This document shows positions 17,684 to 26,093 of a stretch of 64,000 nt of DNA, piece after piece; positions within the stretch are counted from its first letter, which is position 1, and each line of letters starts with the position of its first letter. The notes below the pieces were generated by a model. The model saw nothing but the letters and a program-made list of their open reading frames with translations. It ran no database searches and was not told the DNA's origin. The stretch lies in contig NZ_CP011477.1 in assembly GCF_001010805.1 (NCBI RefSeq), positions 2,309,001 to 2,373,000 of the forward strand, written 5' to 3'. The stretch is from Spongiibacter sp. IMCC21906 (GTDB lineage: Bacteria > Pseudomonadota > Gammaproteobacteria > Pseudomonadales > Spongiibacteraceae). A program made the position numbers and the translations under genes.

Positions 17684-18778
17684 ATGCATTTTACTTCTTT
17701 GCCCGTCGACCAATACGACGCAATCTTAGATAAAAAAGTCAGCGGAGTAATGTCATCTTTTGGTGGACTGGCCCTGCCTTCACCTGCTATTTACCCCTCT
17801 GCCCCTGAGCATTATCGAATGCGAGCAGAGTTCAGGCTCTGGCACGAAGACGACGATCTTTATTACGCCATGTTTGATCCGGCCGACCCCAAAATACCTA
17901 TCCGCATAGACCATTTTCCGGTGGCAGGCCGTGCCATCGCCCAACTAATGCCCCGTCTTATTGAGTCCATTAAGGGCATAACGGCCCTACGCCAACGGCT
18001 GTTTCAAATTGAGTTTTTGAGCACCTTAGCTGGCGACATGCTGGTGACATTAATTTATCACCGCAAACTAGATGCACAGTGGGAAGACGCTGCAAAAACA
18101 CTATCAGAAGCATTGTCCATCAGCATGATTGGCCGCAGCCGTAAGCAACGCATTGTGTTAGACAAAAACTATGTACTGGAAACATTAAATATCGACGGCC
18201 AAGATTATCAATACCGTCAGTACGAAGGGGGCTTTACCCAGCCCAATGCCGAGCTGAATCAGAAAATGATTGCGTGGGCGGGCCAGCATTTGGGCCAGCG
18301 GCCCGAAGAAGATTTGCTGGAGCTTTATTGCGGCAACGGCAACTTCACCGCGCCGCTGTCTAAACGTTTCCGTAAAGTGCTTGCCACTGAAATTTCAAAA
18401 ACCTCGGTTAGAGCCGCCAAAGAGAACTTTGCACTTAATCGTATTGAAAACGTCAGCATTGCCAGAATGTCCAGCGAAGACTTTACCAGTGCCTTAAACG
18501 GTGAACGTGAATTCAGACGCCTGGCAGGCATTAATCTTAAAGAAGATTATCGTTTCAGCGCCATTTTTATCGACCCACCACGGGCAGGCCTGGACGACAA
18601 CACCCGGCAGTTGGTCAGCCGTTTTGACAATATTCTTTATATTTCCTGCAATCCGGAAACGTTGCGCCGAGATTTGCAACTATTAACAAAATCCCACACC
18701 GTTGAGGCCTTCGCCCTGTTTGACCAGTTCCCGTACACTAATCACATGGAATGCGGCGCTTTTTTGCAGCGAATTTGA
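17684..18778 (+). CDS. trmA: tRNA (uracil(54)-C5)-methyltransferase
   Basis: Uses SAM to make ribothymidine at position 54 of tRNAs. The 364 residues match E. coli TrmA (366). The SAM site is [10 protein letters not shown] (213-222). [10 protein letters not shown] follows, the catalytic cysteine is Cys322 in SCNPETL, and the general base Glu356 is in [10 protein letters not shown]. There is no N-terminal TRAM domain and no Fe-S cysteine cluster, which separates it from RlmC and RlmD. Confidence 0.96.
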   Translation: MHFTSLPVDQYDAILDKKVSGVMSSFGGLALPSPAIYPSAPEHYRMRAEFRLWHEDDDLYYAMFDPADPKIPIRIDHFPVAGRAIAQLMPRLIESIKGITALRQRLFQIEFLSTLAGDMLVTLIYHRKLDAQWEDAAKTLSEALSISMIGRSRKQRIVLDKNYVLETLNIDGQDYQYRQYEGGFTQPNAELNQKMIAWAGQHLGQRPEEDLLELYCGNGNFTAPLSKRFRKVLATEISKTSVRAAKENFALNRIENVSIARMSSEDFTSALNGEREFRRLAGINLKEDYRFSAIFIDPPRAGLDDNTRQLVSRFDNILYISCNPETLRRDLQLLTKSHTVEAFALFDQFPYTNHMECGAFLQRI

Positions 18779-18792
18779 AGCGGAGAAACAGC

Positions 18793-19083
18793 ATGACGGT
18801 TAAATTGACTAATCAAGAAATTGAACAAGCGGTGGCATCACTTACAGATTGGCGGCTAGTAGACGGAAAATTGTATCGTAAATTTGAATTTGACAATTTT
18901 GTCAGCGCCTTTGGATTTATGTCCAAGGTTGCCATTCGCGCAGAAAAAATTGATCACCATCCAGAGTGGTCCAATGTCTACAACACCGTGGAAATCTATC
19001 TCACCACCCACGAGGTAAGCGGTCTCTCAGCCAGGGACCTCGCTTTAGCCGATGCCATCAACAAAGAAGCGGCCTGCCAATAA
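18793..19083 (+). CDS. phhB: Pterin-4a-carbinolamine dehydratase family protein
   Basis: Small cytoplasmic enzyme of 96 residues that dehydrates 4a-hydroxytetrahydrobiopterin, recycling the cofactor of aromatic amino acid hydroxylases. The core motif is [13 protein letters not shown] with the paired histidines, followed by [20 protein letters not shown]. The ATG at 18793 follows GCGGAG. No phenylalanine hydroxylase gene is in the window, so its partner is unknown; such orphans are common and may act in pterin or molybdopterin metabolism. Confidence 0.92.
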   Translation: MTVKLTNQEIEQAVASLTDWRLVDGKLYRKFEFDNFVSAFGFMSKVAIRAEKIDHHPEWSNVYNTVEIYLTTHEVSGLSARDLALADAINKEAACQ

Positions 19084-19091
19084 CAACGGCG

Positions 19092-19955
19092 CTAGTAAAA
19101 CTCGACAGATAACTCCTGTAAACGTCGGCTGAGATACTCATCCAAATACGGCAAATCCTCGGGATGAATATCGAGCACCGGCGCCCCCAAGTTTTTATAC
19201 ACTTCCATCCGTCGCATACGCTTTGCGAGCTGGTCTGCATGTTCACCCGAGGCCCAATACTCCAGATATACCCCCGCATCGGCTAAATAAAAATCCGCCA
19301 GCAAGGGTTCTTCTACCGGTAAATCTCGCTGCCAGGCGTAACGAAGGCCAGCAAGGTATAACCATTGCGCTATATGCCAATGCGGCCAACTCTCAACCTG
19401 CTTGCCATCCAATGTTAGCGGTGGGGGCACATCGTTAAAAAGATCATCGCTATCGCTCCCCTTTTGCTCGACTCGGCAGCAACGTGCAAGCAGACGCTGA
19501 AAGGCAGGATGGGATGCAATATCTTCGGGCCACAACACATAGCTCAAACCGATCTGCTGATTATCAAAACTCTGGCCCCCTAATGCTCGCCCCGCTTCGG
19601 TTAACTGCCAACCTCGTTTACTGGCACTTAGCCATGCCAGCTCGGCAAATAAGCGATTAAGCTGCTGGGCACTGAGCTCTAAACTTTTACCGATGTCAGC
19701 AGCAGAAATAAGGCGACTGTCCTCCAGGTTTTTTAGCAGTGGATGCTCCAGCAGTGACACCGGCCAAACAATATAGCGGCCATAGCGCTTACTGGTTTGA
19801 TAACTGCCGCCTTCAAACTCACCTTTACCGGTGAGCGCCCAGCCATCTTCCAGTTTTTTAATCCAGCCGTGGTCCTTTAGCGCCGCAAAAACTTGCTGCA
19901 CTGGCAGTTCCAGCCGACGGGCCAACGCCGAACTGGATAAGGTTTCGTCACTCAT
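19092..19955 (-). CDS. Protein with duplicated winged-helix-like repeats and a C-terminal PD-(D/E)XK-like domain
   Basis: The 287-residue protein has three parts. Two related units at about 11-77 and 87-156 each run helix-turn-helix-like sequence (LARRLELPVQQVFAAL; IGKSLELSAQQLNRLF), then GW.LT..G...GG, then a Y-V/I-x-WP block and an HP pair. The C-terminal part (about 190-285) reads HWHIAQWLYLAGLRYAW, then DFYLADAGVYLEYW, then KRMRRMEVYKNLGAPVLDI. That matches the PD-(D/E)XK nuclease pattern found beside UvrD-type helicases: candidate residues are Asp221, Glu232 and Lys245 or Lys254. DNA binding and cleavage are inferred from fold alone. It sits alone, convergent with phhB. Confidence 0.8.
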   Translation of the reverse strand: MSDETLSSSALARRLELPVQQVFAALKDHGWIKKLEDGWALTGKGEFEGGSYQTSKRYGRYIVWPVSLLEHPLLKNLEDSRLISAADIGKSLELSAQQLNRLFAELAWLSASKRGWQLTEAGRALGGQSFDNQQIGLSYVLWPEDIASHPAFQRLLARCCRVEQKGSDSDDLFNDVPPPLTLDGKQVESWPHWHIAQWLYLAGLRYAWQRDLPVEEPLLADFYLADAGVYLEYWASGEHADQLAKRMRRMEVYKNLGAPVLDIHPEDLPYLDEYLSRRLQELSVEFY

Positions 19956-20025
19956 GGTTTAGCGGCCATTTTGTATAGTGATTTTACAGAGCACGTGCCA
20001 GAGACTAAAAACAACGGACGAAATA

Positions 20026-20658
20026 TCATGCCGTAGGGTATCGCTGCTGTAGCGCTTGATACACTTGTCCGGCAAAGTCCTCTGAGGCCATATCCAACTC
20101 AGACATGATTTCAGACAAATGCTCATTGTCTTCTTGCCCTGCCCACACCTTAATATAGCTACCATCTTTGTAGCCGTGATCTTGACGGAAAAAATTTAAT
20201 ACATTTTTACCAACATACTGTTTATATAGCTGGTTAAAATCCAACCCCGCAGACTCCAGCAAATCCCAAAACAATGCCACTGAAAAACCCTTGGTCGCTA
20301 AGCAGTTTGCCGCTAGTGCTTCGGTGGCCGTTAAGACATCGCTGGGGTTTGGCTGACGACTGGACAGCTCGGCTACAATATCGTCGGCAAGGTTTTCTAT
20401 ATCCGCGCCGGGAGTAAACTTGGCGCTCATGCCAAAATGCCAGATATCAATGACCTCTAGCTGTACTTGCTCGACATCGGCTTGTTGTTTTTTCCACCAC
20501 TTATAACCTTGGTGATCCATCAATTCCGCGCATTCAATCCAAGCAGCGCGATACCATGCATAGCCCTGATTTATCCAGTCTGGATGGACTTTAGTATTCA
20601 TTTTATTTTGCAAACCAAGCATGGTCACAATGGCTTGCCGGTGCAGGCTGTCAAACAC
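20026..20658 (-). CDS. Dimeric dUTPase-like all-alpha NTP pyrophosphatase
   Basis: The 210-residue protein has the metal-binding pattern of the all-alpha NTP pyrophosphatases: WYRAAWIECAELMDHQGYKWWK with Glu42 and Glu45, and QLEVIDIWHFGM with Glu68 and Asp71. YKDGSYIKVWAGQEDN near the C-terminus is another dUTPase-2 block. Such enzymes hydrolyse dUTP (and dUDP) and keep uracil out of DNA. The GTG start at 20658 follows GGAG. Whether a trimeric Dut also exists in this genome cannot be seen here. Confidence 0.87.
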   Translation of the reverse strand: MFDSLHRQAIVTMLGLQNKMNTKVHPDWINQGYAWYRAAWIECAELMDHQGYKWWKKQQADVEQVQLEVIDIWHFGMSAKFTPGADIENLADDIVAELSSRQPNPSDVLTATEALAANCLATKGFSVALFWDLLESAGLDFNQLYKQYVGKNVLNFFRQDHGYKDGSYIKVWAGQEDNEHLSEIMSELDMASEDFAGQVYQALQQRYPTA

Positions 20659-20752
20659 AGATGGGCTCCTATCCTATAAGCGTGGCGCTACATCATAAAC
20701 AGCCGCAACGTCGCTGGAAAGCACCGTATTACATGGATAGAAGATAAAGGAT

Positions 20753-20977
20753 TTATAATGGAGATCGGCGCTGGGCCAAATCGATAAAATAGCGCATTTC
20801 TTTATTGCCTAAGCCACAACGCTCATCCGCATTTACCGATGGCAGCATCGATGAAGGTATCTGGGTGAGAAAATTGGCACCGTAACTCAACTGCTTGGGA
20901 TGAAGCTGAATCGATACGCTGGCATTGGGGCCGCACACGGTATAATGCAGTGCTCGTTGCGTTTGATTAAATGCCAT
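20753..20977 (-). CDS. Small hypothetical protein (74 residues)
   Basis: I do not recognise this protein. The ATG at 20977 has a good GGAGG eight bases upstream, which is the main support that it is translated. The sequence is soluble and mixed, with two cysteines and no clear motif. It lies between the dUTPase-like gene and another small unknown gene, all on the minus strand, so the three may share a transcript. Confidence 0.55.
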   Translation of the reverse strand: MAFNQTQRALHYTVCGPNASVSIQLHPKQLSYGANFLTQIPSSMLPSVNADERCGLGNKEMRYFIDLAQRRSPL

Positions 20978-21046
20978 ATCTTTGCCCTCCAGGCGATGAC
21001 CACCGTCTTGAAAAATTAACGCTGTCTCATAAAATCGATTCTAATT

Positions 21047-21370
21047 TTAAGGGGCATCAGCATTGCGCTGCACCCACACACTGATTTCGTTCATAGAGGC
21101 TAATTCAAGAACAGCCAGGTTTTGGTCTTGCTCACAGAACCACACCACTTTATTAGGAAGCGCAGGCAAACAAAGAACGGCTTCTGCGGGGTTAGCTGAA
21201 GCAATAACAAGATCAAAAACCGGTGGCGACAAACTGTGGTCGTGAAGTAATAACTCCGCCGTAAGCTCAAGCCGTCCAGCAAAGGGCAACTTGTCTACCA
21301 CCAGATGGCAAAACTGACCGTTTGCATCGTACCCCACCAGATAAGCGGCAATAATCACCCTAACGCCCAA
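21047..21370 (-). CDS. Small hypothetical protein (about 107 residues)
   Basis: Unrecognised. The frame can start only at non-ATG codons: TTG at 21370 (107 residues) or GTG at 21358 (103), neither with a clear ribosome-binding site. The sequence reads like a real globular protein, with alternating strands such as GRLELTAELLLHDH and FDLVIASANPAEAVLCLP. It lies 69 bases upstream of the 74-residue gene and next to the inverted-repeat element at 21475-21742. Confidence 0.5.
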   Translation of the reverse strand: MGVRVIIAAYLVGYDANGQFCHLVVDKLPFAGRLELTAELLLHDHSLSPPVFDLVIASANPAEAVLCLPALPNKVVWFCEQDQNLAVLELASMNEISVWVQRNADAP

Positions 21371-21474
21371 CTTTTTAGCCGCTATTCACCTTAGTTTGGG
21401 CAAAACACATCGCCTGTAAATATCCGGTGAATTACCTAGCTAATCCAAAAATGCGAAAAAGATCACATTAGCCT

Positions 21475-21742
21475 AGGGCCTATTCACACTAATCCAATTG
21501 TCACTGCCGGAAGTCATTTTTGCCCCCGGCTAGGCGCCAGACGCGCCGTTTAGTCACTCTAAACAAGTGGCTGGCAACAACGCTGGGGGCAAAAATGGCC
21601 CCAGCCCTACGGGTTGTGGCTAAAAAAGCACCACTCGTCGTTGCTTATCGCTTATTTGGAATAAGCAAACTACGCTCTTCGCGCCTAGATTGATGCTTTT
21701 TTAGCCACAACAGTAATAATCGGATTAGTGTGAACAGGCCCT
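21475..21742. repeat. 268-bp nested inverted-repeat element (MITE-like)
   Basis: The ends are 21-base inverted repeats, AGGGCCT(A/G)TTCACACTAATCC, with one mismatch (21475-21495 and 21722-21742). Inside are an 18-base inverted pair with two mismatches (21513-21530 / 21582-21599, core CATTTTTGCCCCC), a small hairpin in its loop (GTTTAG/CTAAAC, 21548-21564), then a perfect 18-base pair GTTGTGGCTAAAAAAGCA (21613-21630 / 21694-21711) that encloses GCTTATT TGG AATAAGC (21650-21666). No open frame fills it. It could be a non-autonomous mobile element or a structured RNA/DNA unit. No clear target duplication is visible. Confidence 0.72.
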
Positions 21743-21767
21743 TATACCATCGCGCAATAACGAGGTT

Positions 21768-22592
21768 TTATTGTCGCAAAAGGCGGTGATTGGGCAGTAT
21801 CAATGAGGGATCACTGCTTCGCCAAGGGTTGATGTCCAGGCCTCCTCTTCGCAAATAGCGCGCCGATACGGTCAAGCTGTCGGGGCGGCAATGCTGGCTC
21901 AGATCATGGAAAATTCGCTCGACACAGTGCTCGTGGAAATCATCGTGCTCACGAAAAGAGATGAGATATAGCAGCAGCGCCTTTTCATCGATTTTCGGCC
22001 CTGAATAATCAATGATAATACTGGCCCAGTCTGGCTGACTGGTCACCGGGCAGCGTGAACGCAGCAAATGGCTGTAAAGCTGCTCTGACGCCTTCTGGGT
22101 ATCATCACACCGTAGCAGCTCAGCCGAAGGATGATATTGCTGTGGCGCGACATCCAGGCCGTCCAAGCACCGGCCAAGAGGCTCGCCATTAATCGACAGC
22201 GCATGCCACTCATCGGGAGTAAAAAGCTGAACCGCTACCCTGCAGCCGGTGCAGGCACTCAGGTCACTTATCAGCAGGGCCTCCAGCTCGGCCTTACTTT
22301 CTAGGCGGTGCTGATTAAAAGAATTGAGGTACAGCTTAAACGATTTGGACTCGACGATACTGTCTGAACTGGCAGCTATCACAAATTTGCCACAGGCTAC
22401 CTGGGGCTTACCTTTTAAGTCTAACCACGATATTTCGTAGGCAGTCCAGACATCGGCACCGTAAAAGGTAAATTGAGCATCAAGAGCATCCCTGCCGGAT
22501 TGCCGGGCAATGGCAAACAATACATCCGGGCGATAGCTGTCAGGGTAAACAACACTCTCCCCTAACGGGCCATGACCTGTAGACACACTCAC
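21768..22592 (-). CDS. queF: NADPH-dependent 7-cyano-7-deazaguanine reductase
   Basis: Reduces preQ0 to preQ1 in synthesis of the tRNA base queuosine. The 274 residues make it the long bimodular (YqcD-type) form. The QueF motif ESKSFKLYLNSF is at 81-92, and the catalytic pair is Cys181 and Asp188 in SRCPVTSQPDW. The stop lies 26 bases from the end of the inverted-repeat element. No other queuosine genes are nearby. Confidence 0.95.
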   Translation of the reverse strand: MSVSTGHGPLGESVVYPDSYRPDVLFAIARQSGRDALDAQFTFYGADVWTAYEISWLDLKGKPQVACGKFVIAASSDSIVESKSFKLYLNSFNQHRLESKAELEALLISDLSACTGCRVAVQLFTPDEWHALSINGEPLGRCLDGLDVAPQQYHPSAELLRCDDTQKASEQLYSHLLRSRCPVTSQPDWASIIIDYSGPKIDEKALLLYLISFREHDDFHEHCVERIFHDLSQHCRPDSLTVSARYLRRGGLDINPWRSSDPSLILPNHRLLRQ

Positions 22593-22607
22593 AAGACTTC
22601 TCCGGGA

Positions 22608-23381
22608 TTATTGACGCAAACGGGTGCCACGACTCAGCAAATACATGCACAGGCCGTAGGCAACCACAGTAAAGCCTCCCACCATGACGAAGGCCGTACT
22701 CACATTAACATCGGATACACCCAGCACACCGTAGCGAAACGCATTTACGATATACAACATGGGATTTAGCCGGGAGACATTCGCCCAAAACTCGGGAAGC
22801 AGGTCGATGGAATAAAACACCCCACCTAAATACGTCAGCGGCGTTAAGATGAAAGTCGGGACAATAGAAACATCGTCAAAATTATTGGCAAAGACCGCAT
22901 TAATAAATCCGGCCAGCGAAAACAAGATTGAGGTCATCACCACAATCGCCACCGTGATAAAAGGGTGGGTAATATCCAAGTCCGTGAAAAACAGTGACAA
23001 CAAGGTCACAATCAATCCCACTCCCAATCCCCGAGCAACCCCACCTAACACAAAGCCCCATAAAATGGTGGCATTACTCATGGGAGAAACCAGTATTTCT
23101 TCGACAAAACGCTGAAATTTAGCGCCAAAAAATGAAGACACCACATTGGAATAAGCGTTGGTGATCACCGACATCATAATCAGCCCCGGCACCACAAACT
23201 CCATATAGGTGAAGCCACCCATTTGGCCGATACGGGAACCAATCAGCGTTCCAAAAATAACAAAATACAGCGACATAGTGATGGCTGGTGGCAATAAGGT
23301 TTGCATCCAGATCCGCAAAAACCGCCTAATTTCCTTGCGGACGATGGTGCTAAATGCAATCCACTGCTCAGAATACGTCAT
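22608..23381 (-). CDS. yadH: ABC-2 type transporter permease (YadH-like)
   Basis: Integral membrane subunit of an ABC exporter, 257 residues with about six transmembrane segments. The ABC-2 signature region reads YMEFVVPGLIMMSVITNAYSN, and PLTYLGGVFYSIDLLPEFW follows. It lies 22 bases after the ATPase gene, giving a two-gene unit like E. coli yadGH. The exported substrate is not known and cannot be inferred here. Confidence 0.9.
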   Translation of the reverse strand: MTYSEQWIAFSTIVRKEIRRFLRIWMQTLLPPAITMSLYFVIFGTLIGSRIGQMGGFTYMEFVVPGLIMMSVITNAYSNVVSSFFGAKFQRFVEEILVSPMSNATILWGFVLGGVARGLGVGLIVTLLSLFFTDLDITHPFITVAIVVMTSILFSLAGFINAVFANNFDDVSIVPTFILTPLTYLGGVFYSIDLLPEFWANVSRLNPMLYIVNAFRYGVLGVSDVNVSTAFVMVGGFTVVAYGLCMYLLSRGTRLRQ

Positions 23382-23403
23382 CTTTTACCTCAAACCCCGG
23401 CGA

Positions 23404-24318
23404 TTATTTGTTCGCCAGAAGAGACACAAACAGCTCTTCCAAACGATTCGCTTTATTACGCATGCTCGTTACCACGATGTTCTGTGCGGCAAGGGCGTCA
23501 AATACTTCATTGAGAGAGCGGCCTTTTTCTAATACCACCTCCAGCATTTGTTCATCAGTACGTCGAACCTCAAAGCCATCCAAACTAATTTCTGCAGGCA
23601 CGGGTTCTTTCACATCCAAAATAAAAACTTCTCTTTGCAGCTGCTTCAACAAGCTCTTCATATTGGTGTTTTCGACAATATTGCCATCATCAATAATGGC
23701 GATATTCCGGCAGAGACTCTCGGCCTCTTCCAGATAATGGGTGGTAAGAATAATCGTGGTGCCCTCGCGATTAATATCTGTCAGAAACTGCCACATAGAC
23801 CGCCGCAGCTCGATATCCACCCCAGCCGTAGGCTCGTCCAAAATAAGTAACCGTGGTTCATGAACCAGCGCCCGTGCAATCATCAAGCGGCGTTTCATGC
23901 CGCCAGACAACATCCGTGAAGCCGAATGACGCTTATCCCACAAACCCAGCTTGCGTAGATATTTTTCAGCTCGCTCCCCCGCCATCGACCGGGGCAAGCC
24001 GTAATATCCCGCCTGATTGACGACGATATCCCACACCGATTCAAAGTTTGAGAAATTAAACTCTTGGGGAACCACACCAATCTCACGTTTGGCCGCGGCC
24101 AGATCGCTGTCAATGGAATGGCCAAATACCGCTACATCACCGCTGGTTTTTCTAACCAATGAGCAAATAATGCCGATAGTGGTCGACTTTCCGGCCCCAT
24201 TGGGGCCTAGCAGGGCAAAGAAATCCCCTTCGGCCACCTTAAGGTCAATGCCTTTAAGCGCTTCAAAGCCATTGCCGTACACTTTACGTAAACCCGAAAT
24301 TTCCAAGGCTGGAAGCAT
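23404..24318 (-). CDS. yadG: ABC transporter ATP-binding protein (YadG-like)
   Basis: ATPase of the exporter, 304 residues. Walker A is LLGPNGAGKSTT, the Q-loop VVPQEFNF, the signature LSGGMKRRLMIARAL, and Walker B RLLILDEPTAGVD, with the switch His in LTTHYLEEAE. A C-terminal extension of about 80 residues follows, as in YadG. The DEPTAGVD and GGMKRR features are typical of DrrA/YadG-type exporters. Confidence 0.92.
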   Translation of the reverse strand: MLPALEISGLRKVYGNGFEALKGIDLKVAEGDFFALLGPNGAGKSTTIGIICSLVRKTSGDVAVFGHSIDSDLAAAKREIGVVPQEFNFSNFESVWDIVVNQAGYYGLPRSMAGERAEKYLRKLGLWDKRHSASRMLSGGMKRRLMIARALVHEPRLLILDEPTAGVDIELRRSMWQFLTDINREGTTIILTTHYLEEAESLCRNIAIIDDGNIVENTNMKSLLKQLQREVFILDVKEPVPAEISLDGFEVRRTDEQMLEVVLEKGRSLNEVFDALAAQNIVVTSMRNKANRLEELFVSLLANK

Positions 24319-24416
24319 AATTGCCCATCCAATTAAAACAGATATAAAAACCGACTATTTTGCCACGGCAGCTACTTCGAATACACTGCAGCGGCTTTTT
24401 CACTAAAGGGGGCCAC

Positions 24417-24797
24417 GTGCAAAGTCGTAACGAATATTTTTACCAGTTGTTTTCCGAATTGCAGAAGCAATGCAAAGACAAGGTCGCTGGCCATCTCGGC
24501 CACAGCGAAGAAAGCAACGAACAGTTGCTAAATGACCTGGACACGCTACTGAAGCAGTTTGGTCAAAAAACCGACTACGTGGATCTTGGTGGCGACATCC
24601 TACAACGAATCATAAGTCATTACCCGGATATCACCCCATTGATGCACCGCGACCTACTGTGGTTTTGCGGTGGCCAATGCCTGCATTATCTCGGCGATGA
24701 AGAGCTTGAACGTTACCAACTGATTGAAGAGCGCTATTTTCAAGCCGAGGCCGCCAACTACCGGGAGATTCGCGCCCAGGCTTTTGGCATGCACTGA
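24417..24797 (+). CDS. Hypothetical protein divergent from the ABC exporter
   Basis: I cannot name this 126-residue soluble protein. The GTG start at 24417 has AGGGGG four bases upstream. The sequence is mostly helical, rich in Gln, Glu and Leu (RNEYFYQLFSELQKQ; LLNDLDTLLKQFGQK), with DLLWFCGGQCLHYLGDEEL as the most distinctive part. I have the impression of similar proteins in pseudomonads, but that is unverified. It is divergent from yadG with 98 bases between them. Confidence 0.75.
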   Translation: MQSRNEYFYQLFSELQKQCKDKVAGHLGHSEESNEQLLNDLDTLLKQFGQKTDYVDLGGDILQRIISHYPDITPLMHRDLLWFCGGQCLHYLGDEELERYQLIEERYFQAEAANYREIRAQAFGMH

Positions 24798-24873
24798 AAA
24801 TCGGGCAGATTCCAAAGCGGTTTAACGCCGCTTACCCCCCCATTTCATCACAATATGGGACAAAATAACGGGC

Positions 24874-24906
24874 ATAAAAAAAGCGAACCATGAAGGTTCG
24901 CTTTTT
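24874..24906 (-). terminator. Bidirectional terminator between 24417 gene and tRNA-Gly
   Basis: GCGAACC (24883-24889) pairs with GGTTCGC (24895-24901). A T run follows on the plus strand and an A run precedes, so it can end both the plus-strand gene at 24797 and the minus-strand tRNA transcript. Confidence 0.88.
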
Positions 24907-24909
24907 AAT

Positions 24910-24985
24910 TGGAGCGGGATATCGGGCTCGAACCGACGACCTGTACCTTGGCAAGGTACCGCTCTACCAACTGAGCTAATCCCGC
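24910..24985 (-). tRNA. tRNA-Gly (anticodon GCC)
   Basis: A 76-base tRNA with encoded CCA. Acceptor GCGGGAT pairs with ATCCCGC, the anticodon loop CTTGCCAA presents GCC, and the T-arm is GTCGGTTCGAGCCCGAT. It lies 93 bases after a tRNA-Glu gene on the same strand. A UUCG-capped hairpin (25058-25071) lies between them, so cotranscription and processing are likely. Confidence 0.97.
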
Positions 24986-25078
24986 ATATTCCATAGAGCT
25001 TAAGACTAATATCTAAACGCTCTCATTCTGATAGTGCGATTAACACCAGCAGAACTTGCACTCGAAAGTGCGAATAAA

Positions 25079-25154
25079 TGGCGTCCCCTAGGGGACTCGA
25101 ACCCCTGTTACTGCCGTGAAAGGGCAGTGTCCTAGGCCACTAGACGAAGGGGAC
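25079..25154 (-). tRNA. tRNA-Glu (anticodon TTC), copy 1
   Basis: A 76-base tRNA: GTCCCCT acceptor, anticodon loop CTTTCAC with TTC, and encoded CCA. Its sequence is identical to the copy at 25361-25436. It has its own promoter at 25207-25235. Confidence 0.97.
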
Positions 25155-25206
25155 GCCGCAAGTCTTTCAGTGTGTACTAATACTGCGCACTCTAAAAGAG
25201 GCGGCA

Positions 25207-25235
25207 ATTTTAGTGACACTCCTCCACTTCGTCAA
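25207..25235 (-). promoter_or_regulatory. Promoter of tRNA-Glu copy 1
   Basis: TTGACG (25230-25235) and TAAAAT (25207-25212) with 17-base spacing and a GC-rich sequence (TGCCGCC) after the -10 box, which suggests growth-rate control. The same -35, -10 and spacing occur at copy 2. Confidence 0.78.
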
Positions 25236-25360
25236 GACCGATATCCATCTAATCTACTAGTGAAGCTGAACCTAATAAAGAAGCCAAAGCTTCTATTCAC
25301 GCTCGTTGCCAAGTCGAACGTAACCAAATCGAAAACCGCTCTCGATTCAGTGAAATTTAA

Positions 25361-25436
25361 TGGCGTCCCCTAGGGGACTCGAACCCCTGTTACTGCCGTG
25401 AAAGGGCAGTGTCCTAGGCCACTAGACGAAGGGGAC
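25361..25436 (-). tRNA. tRNA-Glu (anticodon TTC), copy 2
   Basis: Identical in sequence to the tRNA at 25079-25154, with TTC anticodon and encoded CCA. A nine-base inverted repeat, CTTTCAAGC/GCTTGAAAG (25446-25454 / 25469-25477), lies in its leader and may form a processing hairpin. Confidence 0.97.
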
Positions 25437-25485
25437 GCCGCAAACCTTTCAAGCTACGAGCCGTTGATGCTTGAAAGTGGCGCGA

Positions 25486-25514
25486 ATTTTAGGGAGCCAG
25501 CACCGCCTCGTCAA
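25486..25514 (-). promoter_or_regulatory. Promoter of tRNA-Glu copy 2
   Basis: TTGACG (25509-25514) and TAAAAT (25486-25491) are 17 bases apart, with a GC-rich discriminator (TCGCGCC). It mirrors the promoter of copy 1, with about 50 bases from the -10 box to the tRNA in both. Confidence 0.8.
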
Positions 25515-25577
25515 GCAGCTTTTGCAATATCGGGGTAAAAAATGCAATTTGGCAAATTTTCCTCGCAAATGAAGACC

Positions 25578-25976
25578 TTAGTCTTCCTGCTTATCCAAGT
25601 TAAGCGATAGAGAGTTAATACAGTAACGCAAACCGGTTGGCGCGGGACCGTCGTTAAAAACATGCCCAAGATGGGCGTCGCAACGAGCACAGACCACTTC
25701 TTCTCGAACCATGCCGTGACTGACATCCCGGTTAACTTCTACCGCCTCTGCCGTGGCCGGTGCGTAAAAGCTTGGCCAGCCAGAACCGGAATCGTATTTA
25801 GCGTCAGAGGCAAATAAAGGCTCACCACAACACCGGCAGCGATAGACTCCTACCGCTTTTTCATCATTATATTTGCCGGTAAAGGGTCGCTCAGTCCCCT
25901 GCTCTCTGCACACGGCATACACTTCGTCGGGGAGCTCACTGCGCCACTCGGCGTCGCTTTTCACGATTTTTTCCAT
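25578..25976 (-). CDS. msrB: Peptide-methionine (R)-S-oxide reductase
   Basis: Repairs the R form of methionine sulfoxide in proteins, using thioredoxin as reductant. The 132 residues carry the structural zinc cysteines (Cys47/Cys50 in RCRCC and Cys96/Cys99 in VCARCD), [10 protein letters not shown], and the catalytic Cys119 in RYCINSLSL. It is a stand-alone MsrB; no msrA is adjacent. It is divergent from alaA with 117 bases between them. Confidence 0.97.
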   Translation of the reverse strand: MEKIVKSDAEWRSELPDEVYAVCREQGTERPFTGKYNDEKAVGVYRCRCCGEPLFASDAKYDSGSGWPSFYAPATAEAVEVNRDVSHGMVREEVVCARCDAHLGHVFNDGPAPTGLRYCINSLSLNLDKQED

Positions 25977-26093
25977 TAAAAGTCCTCCACTTAGCCCTAT
26001 TCAAGCCCGTATAATCAGCAACAGCATACGTGCTGGCCGCAGCCGGTCAAGCACGCCCAAGATTCCCAATAATCTGGCGAGCCGCCAGATAAG

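Noticed and set aside
21475-21742. Integron attC site or integron cassette
   Set aside because: The ends lack the attC core-site triplets, no integrase is near, and the nested palindromes are too extensive.
25079-25436. CRISPR-like direct repeat
   Set aside because: The repeated unit is a full tRNA-Glu gene, present only twice.
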